Part shown: piece after piece, positions 25,176 through 36,726 of the stretch
Position numbering within the stretch: the stretch's first letter is position 1
Layout of the letters: the number at the start of each line of letters is the position of its first letter
Assembly (NCBI GenBank): GCA_905250075.1
Contig: CAJNOP010000192.1
Span: forward strand, 257,956 to 321,955
Source of the DNA: Rotaria sp. Silwood1
Taxonomy: Eukaryota; Rotifera; Eurotatoria; Philodinida; Philodinidae
DNA length: 64,000 nucleotides
Direction: 5' to 3'
Made by a program: the position numbers and the translations under genes
The notes under the pieces: generated by a model
What the model was told of the DNA's origin: nothing
What the model saw: only the letters and a program-made list of their open reading frames with translations
Databases searched by the model: none

Positions 25176-28100
25176 ATGAAAGTAATTGTTAATTTTGGTG
25201 AAACAAAAGTCGTTGTACCATGTGGTATAAATGGTGATTTATCTATTCGAGAATTAATTCATTCAGCAACAACTAAATATTGTAAATTGGTAAGAATATA
25301 TATGTATATATTTATCGTAATTTTTATATACAAATCATTAATCTATGAAATGATAGATGCTAAATATATACAATATATATTAATCTTTTTGTTTTTTTAT
25401 TATTCTAGTCTTTCTATAATAATGTTACTAATTTAAACAGTGATCAAGTTCAATTGAGACTAAATAATGGTGCTGTTGTTGATCCTGATGATCGAGTTTG
25501 TGATGTTGTTGATGATAGAGAAGAAGTAAATTGATTTATTTTAATTATTCAAATTGTTTTTTTTTAAATTGTAATTTAGTTATTTGCTATTATTGAATCC
25601 CATACAACAAATATTAATAGCAATGGTGAATTATCTTCAAGTATCACAAGTTCAAATTTATCAACAAGTTTATCTGAACATGAACGTCCTGGTATACCAC
25701 CACCATCATCAGTAAATAATCGTCATGAAGTCATTGTAACTGATGCTGATCTTCGAAGTATGTAATTTTAAATATATTATTATCAATTAAAATTTTTTTT
25801 ACATATTCAAATATGTTCATAGTCTTTGTAAGTTACGTTTAAGTGTATGTATTAATAAGTAAATGAAATCCTTATTTTGAATTATTCATTATGTAAAATA
25901 GAATATAATGATGTGAATAAATCGTATGAATAGGAGATGTGTATTACATTTGCATTAACAGTCACAATATGATACAATTTTTGTTGAGGATGATCCTCGT
26001 ACTGGTTGCTCTTTTTGTATATATGTCGGCCACGCCTTTATCATGTCAATTGTTAAATTCTATTGTTAGAGACTTTAATAAAAATGTACATCAAAGTGTT
26101 TGATAGTTGACCGAAAGGATTTAATCGTTGACAAACTTATTCTTTATGATATATACCGCTACTTTTATTGCTTGACTTTAATATCATAACTGATATTGAT
26201 TTAAAACTATTCTTTCTTCATATGTTGAACTTTTTATTGTTGTTCATATGCTAGTGTTTATTAAATCGTTCTATTAGAACTGGCACCTATGTGTCGTTTC
26301 TTTTTTTTCTTTTGAGATGTGATGTACATTTTTCAGAAGATGAATCTTTAATTCGTCGATTTATTTTATACATTGATCTATTGTATTTAATTCGTTTTTT
26401 TGTTATTTTGTCTCTCGATAATTTTTAGTAATGAATAATATTGACATTTTGTGAAGGTTAAAATGTAACTTGTTGGTATATTTCAAATGATTCATTATTA
26501 GAATATATAATGATTTGAATTTCTTTTATTAATGAGCTATTGAAACCTTTTTGAAATCGAAGGTAGATATTCGAATGATTTATATAGTTAAAAATTTAAC
26601 TATAAAAATATTGTATAAAGATAACTTAGAATATCGAATATCATTAACTAATGATAATCTATTCAAATTACATGCAAATAATATTAGACTTACGCTTCTT
26701 TTTTTTTTTTAATTTAAAATACAAAATAAAAACAAAAGAAAATTGATCATTAGTCATTTCTACATAAATATCAAGTTGTATTTACACAAAAAAAAGTTCA
26801 ACTAAATTATTTCGTTAATTCTAGGGTTTCATTAGTATTGAAATCAGTGTGGGAGTTAAAATTCATTTTTCAAAAGTAAAAAGTTAAGAAAACTGACGAA
26901 AAGTTAAAATGGTTATAACAGTGGTTGTAATCATCAACTGTTTACAGTTATTAATAAAGAATACTTTGTAATTAAAGTATATGAAGCGAAAAAAAATATT
27001 AAATTCTTTAGCAAACAGTTTTGAAAAGCAAGAGTTGTCGATTCACCGATTTTCTTCGCATAGGCATATGAAAAAATGCCGAGTAATAGTCTTCTATCAT
27101 TTCTTTTTTCCAGTTTTTATATTAAATAAACCACAATTGAAACTATTATTCAAAAGCTCACTAATAAAATGACTAATCAATAATAGAAAATTTGAATACA
27201 TTTAGTCTTATTTGTCATCAATGTTTCTCACAGAAATAAGTAAAACTAATTCAAAATTTATAAATTTCGATAAATTACGTTTCAATATTCCGAAAAAACC
27301 AGCATTATTATTATTCTTGTGTTGTTTTTATTATTCAGTTTTGCTTCTAAGTACATAGTTTTTTTATTTTCTTTTCTCTATCAGATATATGTGCACAAAG
27401 CTTTTATTTCACAACTAGTATAACCTTACATATAGACGAAAGAATGTGATATACTAGACATATGCGCCGTTGTTGCTTTCCTTATTCTGCCTATTTCGTC
27501 ACTCTCATTTAGTCGAAACGTAAGTAAACAAAGAAATCGAAGGAGAATGAATTAGAGCGTGTCTTCTTGATTACGGACGAAAATCAAAGTAATTAGCATG
27601 CCGATAGTGTGGGTGAGGACTGAAATTTGGTCCGCAATTAAGAAGTAGCCGAATAGAGAGAGGTAAATAATACGATCATTCTTTTTTTTGTTCTCAGACG
27701 GACGATCCTCGATTAGACACAAATATATATAAGTCGATAAAATTTACGCAGTTTATATCATTTGCTGCTCACTTTATCATTTAGATAATCTATCGTGTTT
27801 TATAACCATGGTTGAACGTTATAACTAAAATAACTTGAGTTATAACTTCACCTTTTTTAACTTCCACACTGATTGAAATACGTCGAAATTTTATATAAAA
27901 CGAGTTTTGTATGTAATCTATAGATGCATGAGACTACGATCAGAACTATGAGAAAAAGATTTTCTCAACCGTGACTAAATTTAATAGTTCAATTTTATAT
28001 GGGATACAAATATATTCTGAAATAGTTTTCTCTAGATCAAGGCCACTAATGAAGAAGCTACTAGGTTAAAAACTATATCTCTAGTCTAATCTCATGAACA

Positions 28101-31100
28101 GAAATTCGATACTGAAAAGTTTAGTATATTGTTTTGTCAATCTTCTATTATTTATTAATGAATGAAGTATGATCATCATTCGAATTAAAATAATTATGCT
28201 TCAATATATGATGATCTCTATAGATAAATGAATAATAATGATAATATTGGATTAGTTTTGTTTTTTGACATAAATTATAATGTGAAATTTTCAACTTGAC
28301 ATTTAATTAAATGTTTTATGTATTTAGCTCGATCTTTACGTATCAAAACTGAATCGAATGACACACATCAAGTAAAACGAAAAATCAAAACAAAAACAAA
28401 TAGTTTTCTATATATAAATTTTTGTTTTCTAGCAAAATCTTATTAATATAAATGGTCAAAAACATTCTCCTTTAATACAATCAATAGATAATAAAGGAAT
28501 GTATAATGTTTATATTAATGAAACAACTGGTGATCAAATATTTTCTATATCATTACCAAAAGAAAATAGTCCATTAGGTATACATGTTATTCCATATAAT
28601 AGTAATGAAAATCAAGTAAATGGACTTGTTTTACAAAATATTGAATCTGATGGACGTATTAAACGTCAAGGTATATTAGAATTAAATGATCGTATTATTG
28701 AAATAAATCGAATTAATATTGAACAATGTTCATTTGAAGAGTAAGGAAAAATAAAAAATTTTTCTTGAAATCAACTTTAATTCTTTTTTTTTGTATAAAA
28801 TTAAGAGCACAATTAATATTTCGAAATGCATTACTTGAATCTGAACTTGAATTAAAAATTATTCGAAATATAAAAAAATCTTCAATACCATTTTATTTAA
28901 ATCAAAAATTAGATATTAATCAAAATACAAAACGTCTAGGAAAAATAATTAAAATAACACTTGTTAAAGGTACGGATGGTCTTGGATTTAAATTAGCTTC
29001 ACGTGATAATCCAACTGGTATAGCTAATCCAATATATGTTAAAACAATATTTACTAAAGGTGCTGCTATTGAAGATGGTCGTTTACATAATGGTGATCGT
29101 TTATTAACTGTTAATTCAATTGATGTTACACAAATGTCATTACAAGAAACAGTTGGTTTATTACGTGAAACAAAAATTGGTGATACTGTTCATTTATGTA
29201 TATCAAGACAACATGATGGATCATTACCAGAAGATTTAGTAACTTTTTCTTTATATTGTTTTCTTTTTGTTTTTTAATATTTTGATGCATAGGTCAATGA
29301 TGAAATAAAAAAACAACTTATGACATTTGATATACCATTAAGAGATACATCATCAGCTGGTCTTGGTATAACACTTAAAGGAAAAACATCAATTATTGAT
29401 GGAAAATCAATTGATTTAGGAATATTTGTTAAAAGTATTCTAACTGGTGGTGCAGCTTATCGAGTAAATTTTATTTACAAAAAAAAAAACATAATAATAA
29501 TAATCTTGTGAAACACGATATAAACTGAATATTACAGTTTTCGGATGGAAATACGGATTCCTGAGATTGTAGCAGACGCTATTCACAGGCAGAACCCACT
29601 TGAAGAGGATATGTTCGAAAAACTTTCTTAGACATAATCTAAAATGTAGAGATAAATCCGCACCTTTCATTGGAAAGAATTGAAATCACAGACGCTTTAG
29701 TATCCTCTCTCTCCGTCACAGACGTCTTTGATATAAGATCACAGACTGTATATCAATCAAGTCTTGTTACGACTTCCTTATTGTATATTTGAAGAAAAAT
29801 TTACATTTAAATCTTGCAAGGAATATTGATAACAACATGTTTTTTTTTTCTTCTTATAAATGATTTAGGATAAACGACTTCGTTCAAATGATCAAATACT
29901 TATTATAAATGATGTATCACTTGTAAATATGTCAAATATCGAAGCTGCAACTATTTTACAAGATGCTGTACGAAAAGAAATTCAACCAGGATTTATTAAA
30001 ATAACAATATCACGTTTATTAAATGATGAACAAGATTTGAATTCAAAACATGTCAAAGAAATTGAATTATTATCATCATCATTAACAATGACTAATGATG
30101 AAAATGAATTAGATCTAACAAATTTTATTCCATGTGTTAATCGAAAACCTCCAATCAGTAAATTATATTAATTTAATACACTTTAAATAAAAAAATTTTA
30201 TAAATTAAACATATTTATAGAATCAACAAAATTCATAGAATCCGATGTTCATTCGACATTGAATCAATCTCCTTCAAAAAATCAAACAACATTAAATGAA
30301 CAACGTAAGTTTGAAAGAACAAAAAAAAAACTAATCATTTAATTCTTTTGTAATATTTTTAGAAAATCAAGAAGAAACTATTAATGAAAAGTAAGTTTTT
30401 ACTCTTCACTAAATTTTCATTGAATATAAATCATTCATAACATATGTCATGCAAATAGAGTTTTTGCATGATTAAAATTGAATAGAAAAGAATGATATGT
30501 CTGACAAAACATATTGCAAAATCTCTGTATTTTTCTATTCAAACCATCATAATCAATTAATTCTGAAGCATTCAAGTGTTATAGATGAGTGCAAAAATAT
30601 ACATTAGTTTTTTATTTATTTATTTGCTCGTACAAAAAAAAAAAAAGATTTTTGTATCTTGTCCTAATAACGGAAAGCAAAAATTTGAAAATAGAATTCG
30701 ATTGCTTCAATAAACAAAAGAAAAAAAGACATCTGTCAATATCACAATTTAATTTTTTCATAAACCCAAGACAAGCAATCCCTGCACAGGATTTCGTCGG
30801 AATCCGATAAAAACTGACGAAATCCGACAGAATCCTATCGGATTTTGCACGTGTCCGATCAGATCCGACAGACGGAATCCGGCCCATGGGATTCCGACAA
30901 AAATCCGACAGGATACGGACGCAATTATTTGAATCCGACGGGATCCGACCGAGCGAGAATCACCTGGGAAATCAAAAATATGTTTTGTTCAGTTTTTTTT
31001 GATCATCAAAATTTCATTCGAATATTGAATTCTTGAAATAATCTTCTGATATCAATTTAAATCTAATATATTTTAGTACAAATCCATTCGAACGTGAAAC

Positions 31101-33681
31101 TCCATTTCGACAAAGTATTTCAGAAAAACGTCGTTTAAATCAACAACCCAATAATCAAGCTATACAATGGAAACAACGATCATTTCAAGATAATCGAACA
31201 AATAGTGAACGAAGTAAGTTCTTTAAATTCACAAAGAAAAATCAAACATTTACATTCTAATTTCTTTTCAATAAAAAAAAAGATTTTCGTCGTACTAAAA
31301 TAATTCGTAATATATTCTGCTTCTACTGACATTATTAATCACAGAATTTTTGTTTTTATTGAAATTCTTGATATTTTCAATAAGGAAAAAATATCATTTT
31401 TAATATAGAAAACATGAGATATTTAAGTGTTTGCTTTTTGTTAGATAATTTTCGATATCGATTATTTTTATAGGACAAGCAGATCAACTATTACCTGATT
31501 CATCATCAAATGTTATTCGTTCAACATCATATGAAAGTATTCATAGAACAACAGAAGATGATGAACGAAAACGTCAAGCTAAATTACGTAATAGAGCTTG
31601 TAATGATTCATTTCGACAAGCTGTTGATAAATCGTATTGTCAAAATAATCATAATCATGATCGTATGATAAAAATATCATTTGAATTTATATGATAAAAA
31701 AATTTTCGAAATTTAGATTCGACAAATGTTGATAAGTCAAATAAAACAGATAAACAACGATTTAAATTTTCAAATTTATTTACTACAAAGTAAATTAAAT
31801 AAATATATATATGCAATAAAAAAAATATTTTTTTTTTGCTTCTTTATTTAGATCCAAACGAAAAGAAAATCAAGATGAAAAGTATGATAATAAAGAGAAT
31901 TTTTGATTTTATTAAAAAAAAAAATTTTTTTTTTTTATAGATCAACATCAAATCAAACAACAAAAACTATTCTTATTCATTCACAATCACCTTCTCATGA
32001 TAATCAAACAATATTTTATCCACCTCCACCAACACCATTCAGTTCACGACAAGATCAAATATCATCTACGAATAAATCAATCAAACATCAAAATGTATAA
32101 ATAATTATTTCTAAAAATTAATTTTTAATTCATAAATTTCAGACATTTATCGAAGAAGAACATAAGAATCCATTCTAGTTGAAAAAAATTAATTGAGTCG
32201 AGAAAGTCATGTTCGTTTATATTAAAACTTTCAGAATTATCTAATGACTATTAAATTTATCTGTAGGCCAATACTGTTCATTCCAGTTTTTTTTCGGAAT
32301 ATTGAACCCTCAATAACATGACGATAACTAGAGCCAATCAAGTTCAAAATTTTAAGGACCCGTAGTTCTACGACACTAAGCTATGAACTCGAACCCTTTT
32401 ATACTTTTTTATCACGTCAATACATCCTATCGAATAAGTTATCACAAAAGTAGACACTTTTCTTCGTCATCGAATTACCTTTAAAATCGACTATTGAATT
32501 CAAACTTTGCATAAATAAACGTCTCAATGTAACTCTGGAAATAGCTGAATTTCTAATATGTCTTATCCTTAGATACTAATATTTAAAATTCTTTATTATT
32601 ATATTTATGTATGTTAGAAAGTCGAATATTTTTCATATGAATTAATCTTATTGAAAAATTTTTGTTGGGTAAAGTTTAATTAATTTTGAAAGTAGTCTAA
32701 GTGAAATTATGATATTTAATTGAAAAAATTTAGTCAAATATTCATCACTATGAATTTGCAATTTTTAATAACTTTTAATCTCTAAAAGTAAAATTCATTT
32801 TATAAGTGATTTATAACTTCTAGAAGTTTCTTCATAATATTAAATGTTTAAATAATATACGAGTGTAGATATGCACTCATTCATTTAGATTATTTTTGCC
32901 TAATTGAAGAAAAATGTTTTTATCTACTGAGCCGTGTGACATAATATTTTTTCATTCGTAGAAAATTGAAGTAGAGAAATAATATAAAAGAATATTAAAA
33001 GAAAGTATTTTTCAATCTCATATTAAACTAAACGGTTCATTAAATCATTCTTCGTTTGATTGTCAAAGATAGACAATTTTCTATAAATCTTATTGACATA
33101 ATTCATCATCAATGAGATAAGTTTAAATCCTAGAAATTCTGTTATTTAGTTTCAATGCATGTCTAATCAAATAATTTACATTATCATATTATATTCATAA
33201 TTTGAATTTTTGCATCTATTAAAATTCAATTTAATAAATTTTTCGATTTATTTATTAGAATGAACGTTCATCAACAAATTGTACTTATCTAATAAATAAT
33301 CAACAACAAGGTTATCAACCATATCGTTTTGATGTTAATCAAATATCTCATAATCAACAAAATCTAGGACAATTTATACCAACACATCATGAATTACAAA
33401 TCATATCAGGTAGATCATCTTTATCAACTAATCTACAAAAATCTTCACATCTACCAATTCCACAACAATTTTTACAAACAAATATAAATGGTACACAATC
33501 ATTAAAACATCATCATATGATATCACGTTCACCATATCCATCAACATTTAGTGTTCAAACAAATCATTTAAATTCTCATAATCATAATAATAAAGATATT
33601 TCAATAAATACATCTCAACGAACAGGTTATACAATATCATCACGTAGTTATTTACAATTTGAAAATCCAGCTAATGTTTAA
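25176..33681 (+). CDS. pard3: Par-3 polarity scaffold (PARD3 orthologue), 923 aa
   Basis: Sixteen exons: 25176-25289, 25409-25525, 25580-25757, 28328-28371, 28433-28740, 28806-29238, 29293-29463, 29869-30157, 30221-30304, 30363-30390, 31077-31213, 31474-31662, 31717-31789, 31852-31881, 31941-32094, 33259-33681. The N-terminal oligomerisation domain (1 to about 95) keeps VVVPCG and CDVVDDREELFAI. Three PDZ domains follow: PDZ1 about 186-275 (SPLGIHVIPY), PDZ2 about 298-390 (GTDGLGFKLASRD, GDRLLTVN) and PDZ3 about 407-500 (AGLGITLKG, NDQILIIND). The aPKC site is present as FRQSISEKRR, with Ser602 aligning to human Ser827. STSYESIHR, CNDSFRQAVDKSY and RFKFSNLF match three more vertebrate blocks. 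Par-3 recruits Par-6 and aPKC to the apical cortex. The C-terminal tail is Asn/Gln/Ser-rich and shorter than in vertebrates. Intron 3 (2.57 kb) holds a hAT-like element. Confidence 0.95.
26845..27871. mobile_element. Non-autonomous hAT-like element in Par-3 intron 3
   Basis: The terminal inverted repeats are CAGTGTGGGAGTTAAAA (left) and CAGTGTGGAAGTTAAAA (right, reverse complement), with one mismatch. They are flanked by a perfect 8-bp direct repeat ATTGAAAT at 26837-26844 and 27872-27879. A CAGTG terminus plus an 8-bp duplication is the hAT signature. The 1027-bp element has no transposase-like open frame; its longest frame is 63 codons with no domain. It should be a MITE-like derivative. 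Confidence 0.85.
27563..27645. repeat. Imperfect inverted repeat inside the hAT-like element
   Basis: Arms at 27563-27584 and 27624-27645 match at about 17 of 20 bases (CTTCTTGATTACGGAC against CTTCTTAATTGCGGAC). The roughly 40-bp spacer includes GTGTGGGTG. Confidence 0.65.
30775..30965. repeat. GC-rich ATCCGAC repeat array in a Par-3 intron
   Basis: More than ten copies of ATCCGA/TCGGAT, many extended to AATCCGACAG, occur within 190 bp in both orientations and at irregular 11-30-bp spacing. The block is far more GC-rich than the flanking intron. It lies in the intron between exons 30363-30390 and 31077-31213. Confidence 0.8.
32143..32178 (+). other. pard3: Possible alternative terminal exon of Par-3
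   Basis: After exon 31941-32094 an acceptor ends at 32142 (TTTCAG) and opens a phase-0 frame reading TFIEEEHKNPF then stop at 32176-32178. The next acceptor in the same phase is at 33258. Use of the near exon would give a protein lacking the last 141 codons. Both are consistent with the sequence; the long form is the one I annotated. Confidence 0.4.
32205..32275 (+). repeat. Dispersed repeat family 2, copy A
   Basis: The segment around TATCTAATGACTATTAAA matches 53812-53880 at roughly 75-80%, with CATGTTCGTTTATATTAAAA against CATGTTGGTTTTCATTCAAA just upstream. It lies in the last Par-3 intron. Confidence 0.45.
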
Positions 33682-33896
33682 TGCTAACAAAAATGTTTTA
33701 CTTCTAGAAGTTATTTTATTTTTGTTTTCTGTTTAATTATCCATTCATAGATTGCTATGTGTGTGCTTTTTTTTTTTGATTATGTCAGATATTCGTTAGT
33801 TTTCTTGTTTTTTTTTTTCATATTGTAAATATATATGCTTTTCTTTTTTTTTTTTTTTTTTCTACTTTTTTATATTTTGTAAAATTACAATACGAG

Positions 33897-33902
33897 AATA
33901 AA
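33897..33902 (+). terminator. AATAAA poly(A) signal of Par-3
   Basis: Hexamer 216 bp after the Par-3 stop, in a T-rich 3' UTR. Confidence 0.55.
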
Positions 33903-33931
33903 AGAAATGTGCATGTTTATAATCATCGTTC

Positions 33932-33976
33932 TTTTTTTTTTTTTTTTTTTTTTTTTGCTAAAAAAAAAAAAAAAAA
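33932..33976. repeat. Poly(T)/poly(A) inverted homopolymers
   Basis: A run of more than 20 T is followed by GCT and then about 18 A. The arms can form a simple A/T hairpin. Such a tract is also prone to assembly error. Confidence 0.7.
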
Positions 33977-36707
33977 GGTCTTTAGGTTCAAAAAAATAGA
34001 ATTGAATGAATAAACCTTGATAGGAAACTGCGTTATTTTATTTTAACATGCTAATTATAATATTGTTGTTAATGATAAAGGTATTCATAGTTCAATGGAT
34101 AAATTAAAATGAATGTTTAGTTTCATTAGTTGACAACATCTTCAAGTTTCTTACAAATACTCAACATCGTTAGATGATCATGTCATCAGTAGACATATAA
34201 ATCAATGAAGACTATCATATATAATGATATTTATATGTCATGGAAAGATCTTTAATACAACAAAAGATGACCTCATTCATTCAATTACACTTTACCATGA
34301 GTTTGATGTCATGTTCAGTGTTTTTTTTTTTTGTGTTTCGTTCATTATTCGTTTACATATATGTATGAATCTTGACAAATGCTATTAACATATGTGTTAA
34401 ATAGAAAAAAAAAAGAAAATGAACGATTATCGTTTATGTATGACAATGTTTTAAAGCGAGACAGATATATACATATATATTGATTTTAATGTTCTATTGA
34501 TGATGGTCTTGCAACTATTATTACTTCTTTTATTCATCAACAAATATATTTGTCTATAGATTGAGTATATAAAAAAAATATATACATATGCAAGAAATTA
34601 GTAATCGTTTGCAGATTGACGAGACGACACAAGCAGTCTGTATCTGATGTCGTTGGCGTGTCATATAGACTTCAAGTAAATAACTCGAGCGTTCGTATTA
34701 ACACGAACCGTATCGTTGATGACGATAGATGAACTTGATTGAAAAACAGCAACTGGTAATCTTTTCTTTTTCTTTTTGTCTAGATGACATGATGGTTTAA
34801 TCGGTGTATGATGCGTGTGTTAATCAATTCATCAAAATAAGATCATTGGTAAAAAGATATATCTATTCTTTTCTTTCTTTCTTTTTTTAATACTATAATA
34901 AGTATATATTGGTCACTCTCTTTTGTTTCATCGATTGAGTAGCCATCCGTTCAAACAATAGCATTTGATAAATGATCTGATTTCTTTTTCTTTTTTTTTT
35001 TCTTTCTTTTTTTCAATAACATTCATCGTCCAGACAGACGATGTGTTGTCTGCATCATAAGCTAGATTTTGTAACAAGCACATACATACATATATATATA
35101 AAGATATATATATATTTATCACAGCTTATAAAGAAAATGTCATCGAAAAGCTTCGAACTATTGGAAAAAAAACAATACTTTTGTCAACGACTAATAGCCT
35201 TTACCTAGAATTATGAAATTCTTTGTTAAGTCCAATCGGTCAATAAAACAAATCTTTAAAAAAGACAATCCATGTTATGCAATAGTGAAACATACGTATT
35301 CAACCTAGTTGTCAACAAATTTTACTAGCTTATTTCGTCAATAGATATATATAATTGGTTATTTACAATATTTCTCTACTTAAAAAATAAAGGTAAATCA
35401 GTCGAATATGAACTCAAAAATCTAAATTTAAAAGTATTATTCGATACGTTTGTTAACATGATCAGTTTTTCTTTCTTTCTTTCTTTTTTTTTGTTCTTTT
35501 TCAAAAAATATACCTATATGATGACAGGGAGAAAGTTGACAGACATATATATTTAATTGAAAATAATCGTATATCATCATTAAAATACATCTAACGAATA
35601 TGCATTGAATGACATCGATGTCGTTGTCAGTAATAATGCATCGAGACACCAATAAGCACTGCATATATATATATATATACTATTAGATAATGGATTTCAA
35701 TTATCTAAGTGAGCTATCATGATGAAATAGAGCAACTGTTTTTTGTTCAATTGAATGAATGGAGTCGTCTTTTTTTCTATCATTTTTATGGTCCCGAAGA
35801 AATAGAAAAATGATTTTTTCTTCTCGAAGATGATAAGAGAAAAACACGACGACGACGAGACAACGGTCGATGTTTGAGTAAAAATCGCATTATGTGAATG
35901 TGAAAGGACACATTGCAGTAGTAACTATAAACTTCCAAAGAAAAAAAAGAAATCGACTATACACATGCATTCACATACGTTTGTTGTCTCTATTTTTTCT
36001 TTCTCCTTTTTCTTTGCTCGCTTTTCCTTTTATATGCAAAAAAAAAAGAAACTAAAGTATTCACTACAACATAGAAGTAATGTTTGGTGTCAATTCATAA
36101 GAAAGGAACAACAGAATAACTTTAATGGTAATTTTATTACTCTCTATGAAATCATTTTTATTGCGTATATAATTTAAATTTATTTCATTATCTACATATA
36201 TGTTAGTAGAGTTTTCTTTCGTTTTTTTTTTTTCAACTTTAATAATCATTATTTAGTATTCGATTTCATTGATTAGAAGACAACCTTGATAGAAAACAAA
36301 AGTTCCATATTTATATTTCAATAGTTCTTATGGCACTGATGTATATATATTTTTTTTACCTTGATGAAAATAACGTCATAGTGACAATATTTTTTCTTTA
36401 GTAAACGGACGACTTCAGGGGTTTCTTTTCTTTTACTCGCCTACGTATGCTTAAAAAATACTTTTTTTTCTTCTTGCTTTGTCACTTTGCAATATAGCAG
36501 TAGAACAGCCATCCTTCTTTGAAAAGAAGCAGAATGTTTCTTTTCTTTTTTTCCTACTTGTTTTGATCGGAGAAGATTTATTTTCTTTTTCGTATTTGTC
36601 AAAAATGGGGTTAAGGTAAAAGTATAATATGTATATGTGTGAACTAAATGAAGGGCGTCTGTTTATTGAGATCGAAATTAATTAAATCTAATGAATGCTT
36701 AGCTTAT

Positions 36708-36726
36708 AGAGAGAGAGAGAGAGAGA
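36708..36726. repeat. (AG)n microsatellite
   Basis: Nine AG dinucleotides in intergenic DNA. Confidence 0.8.
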
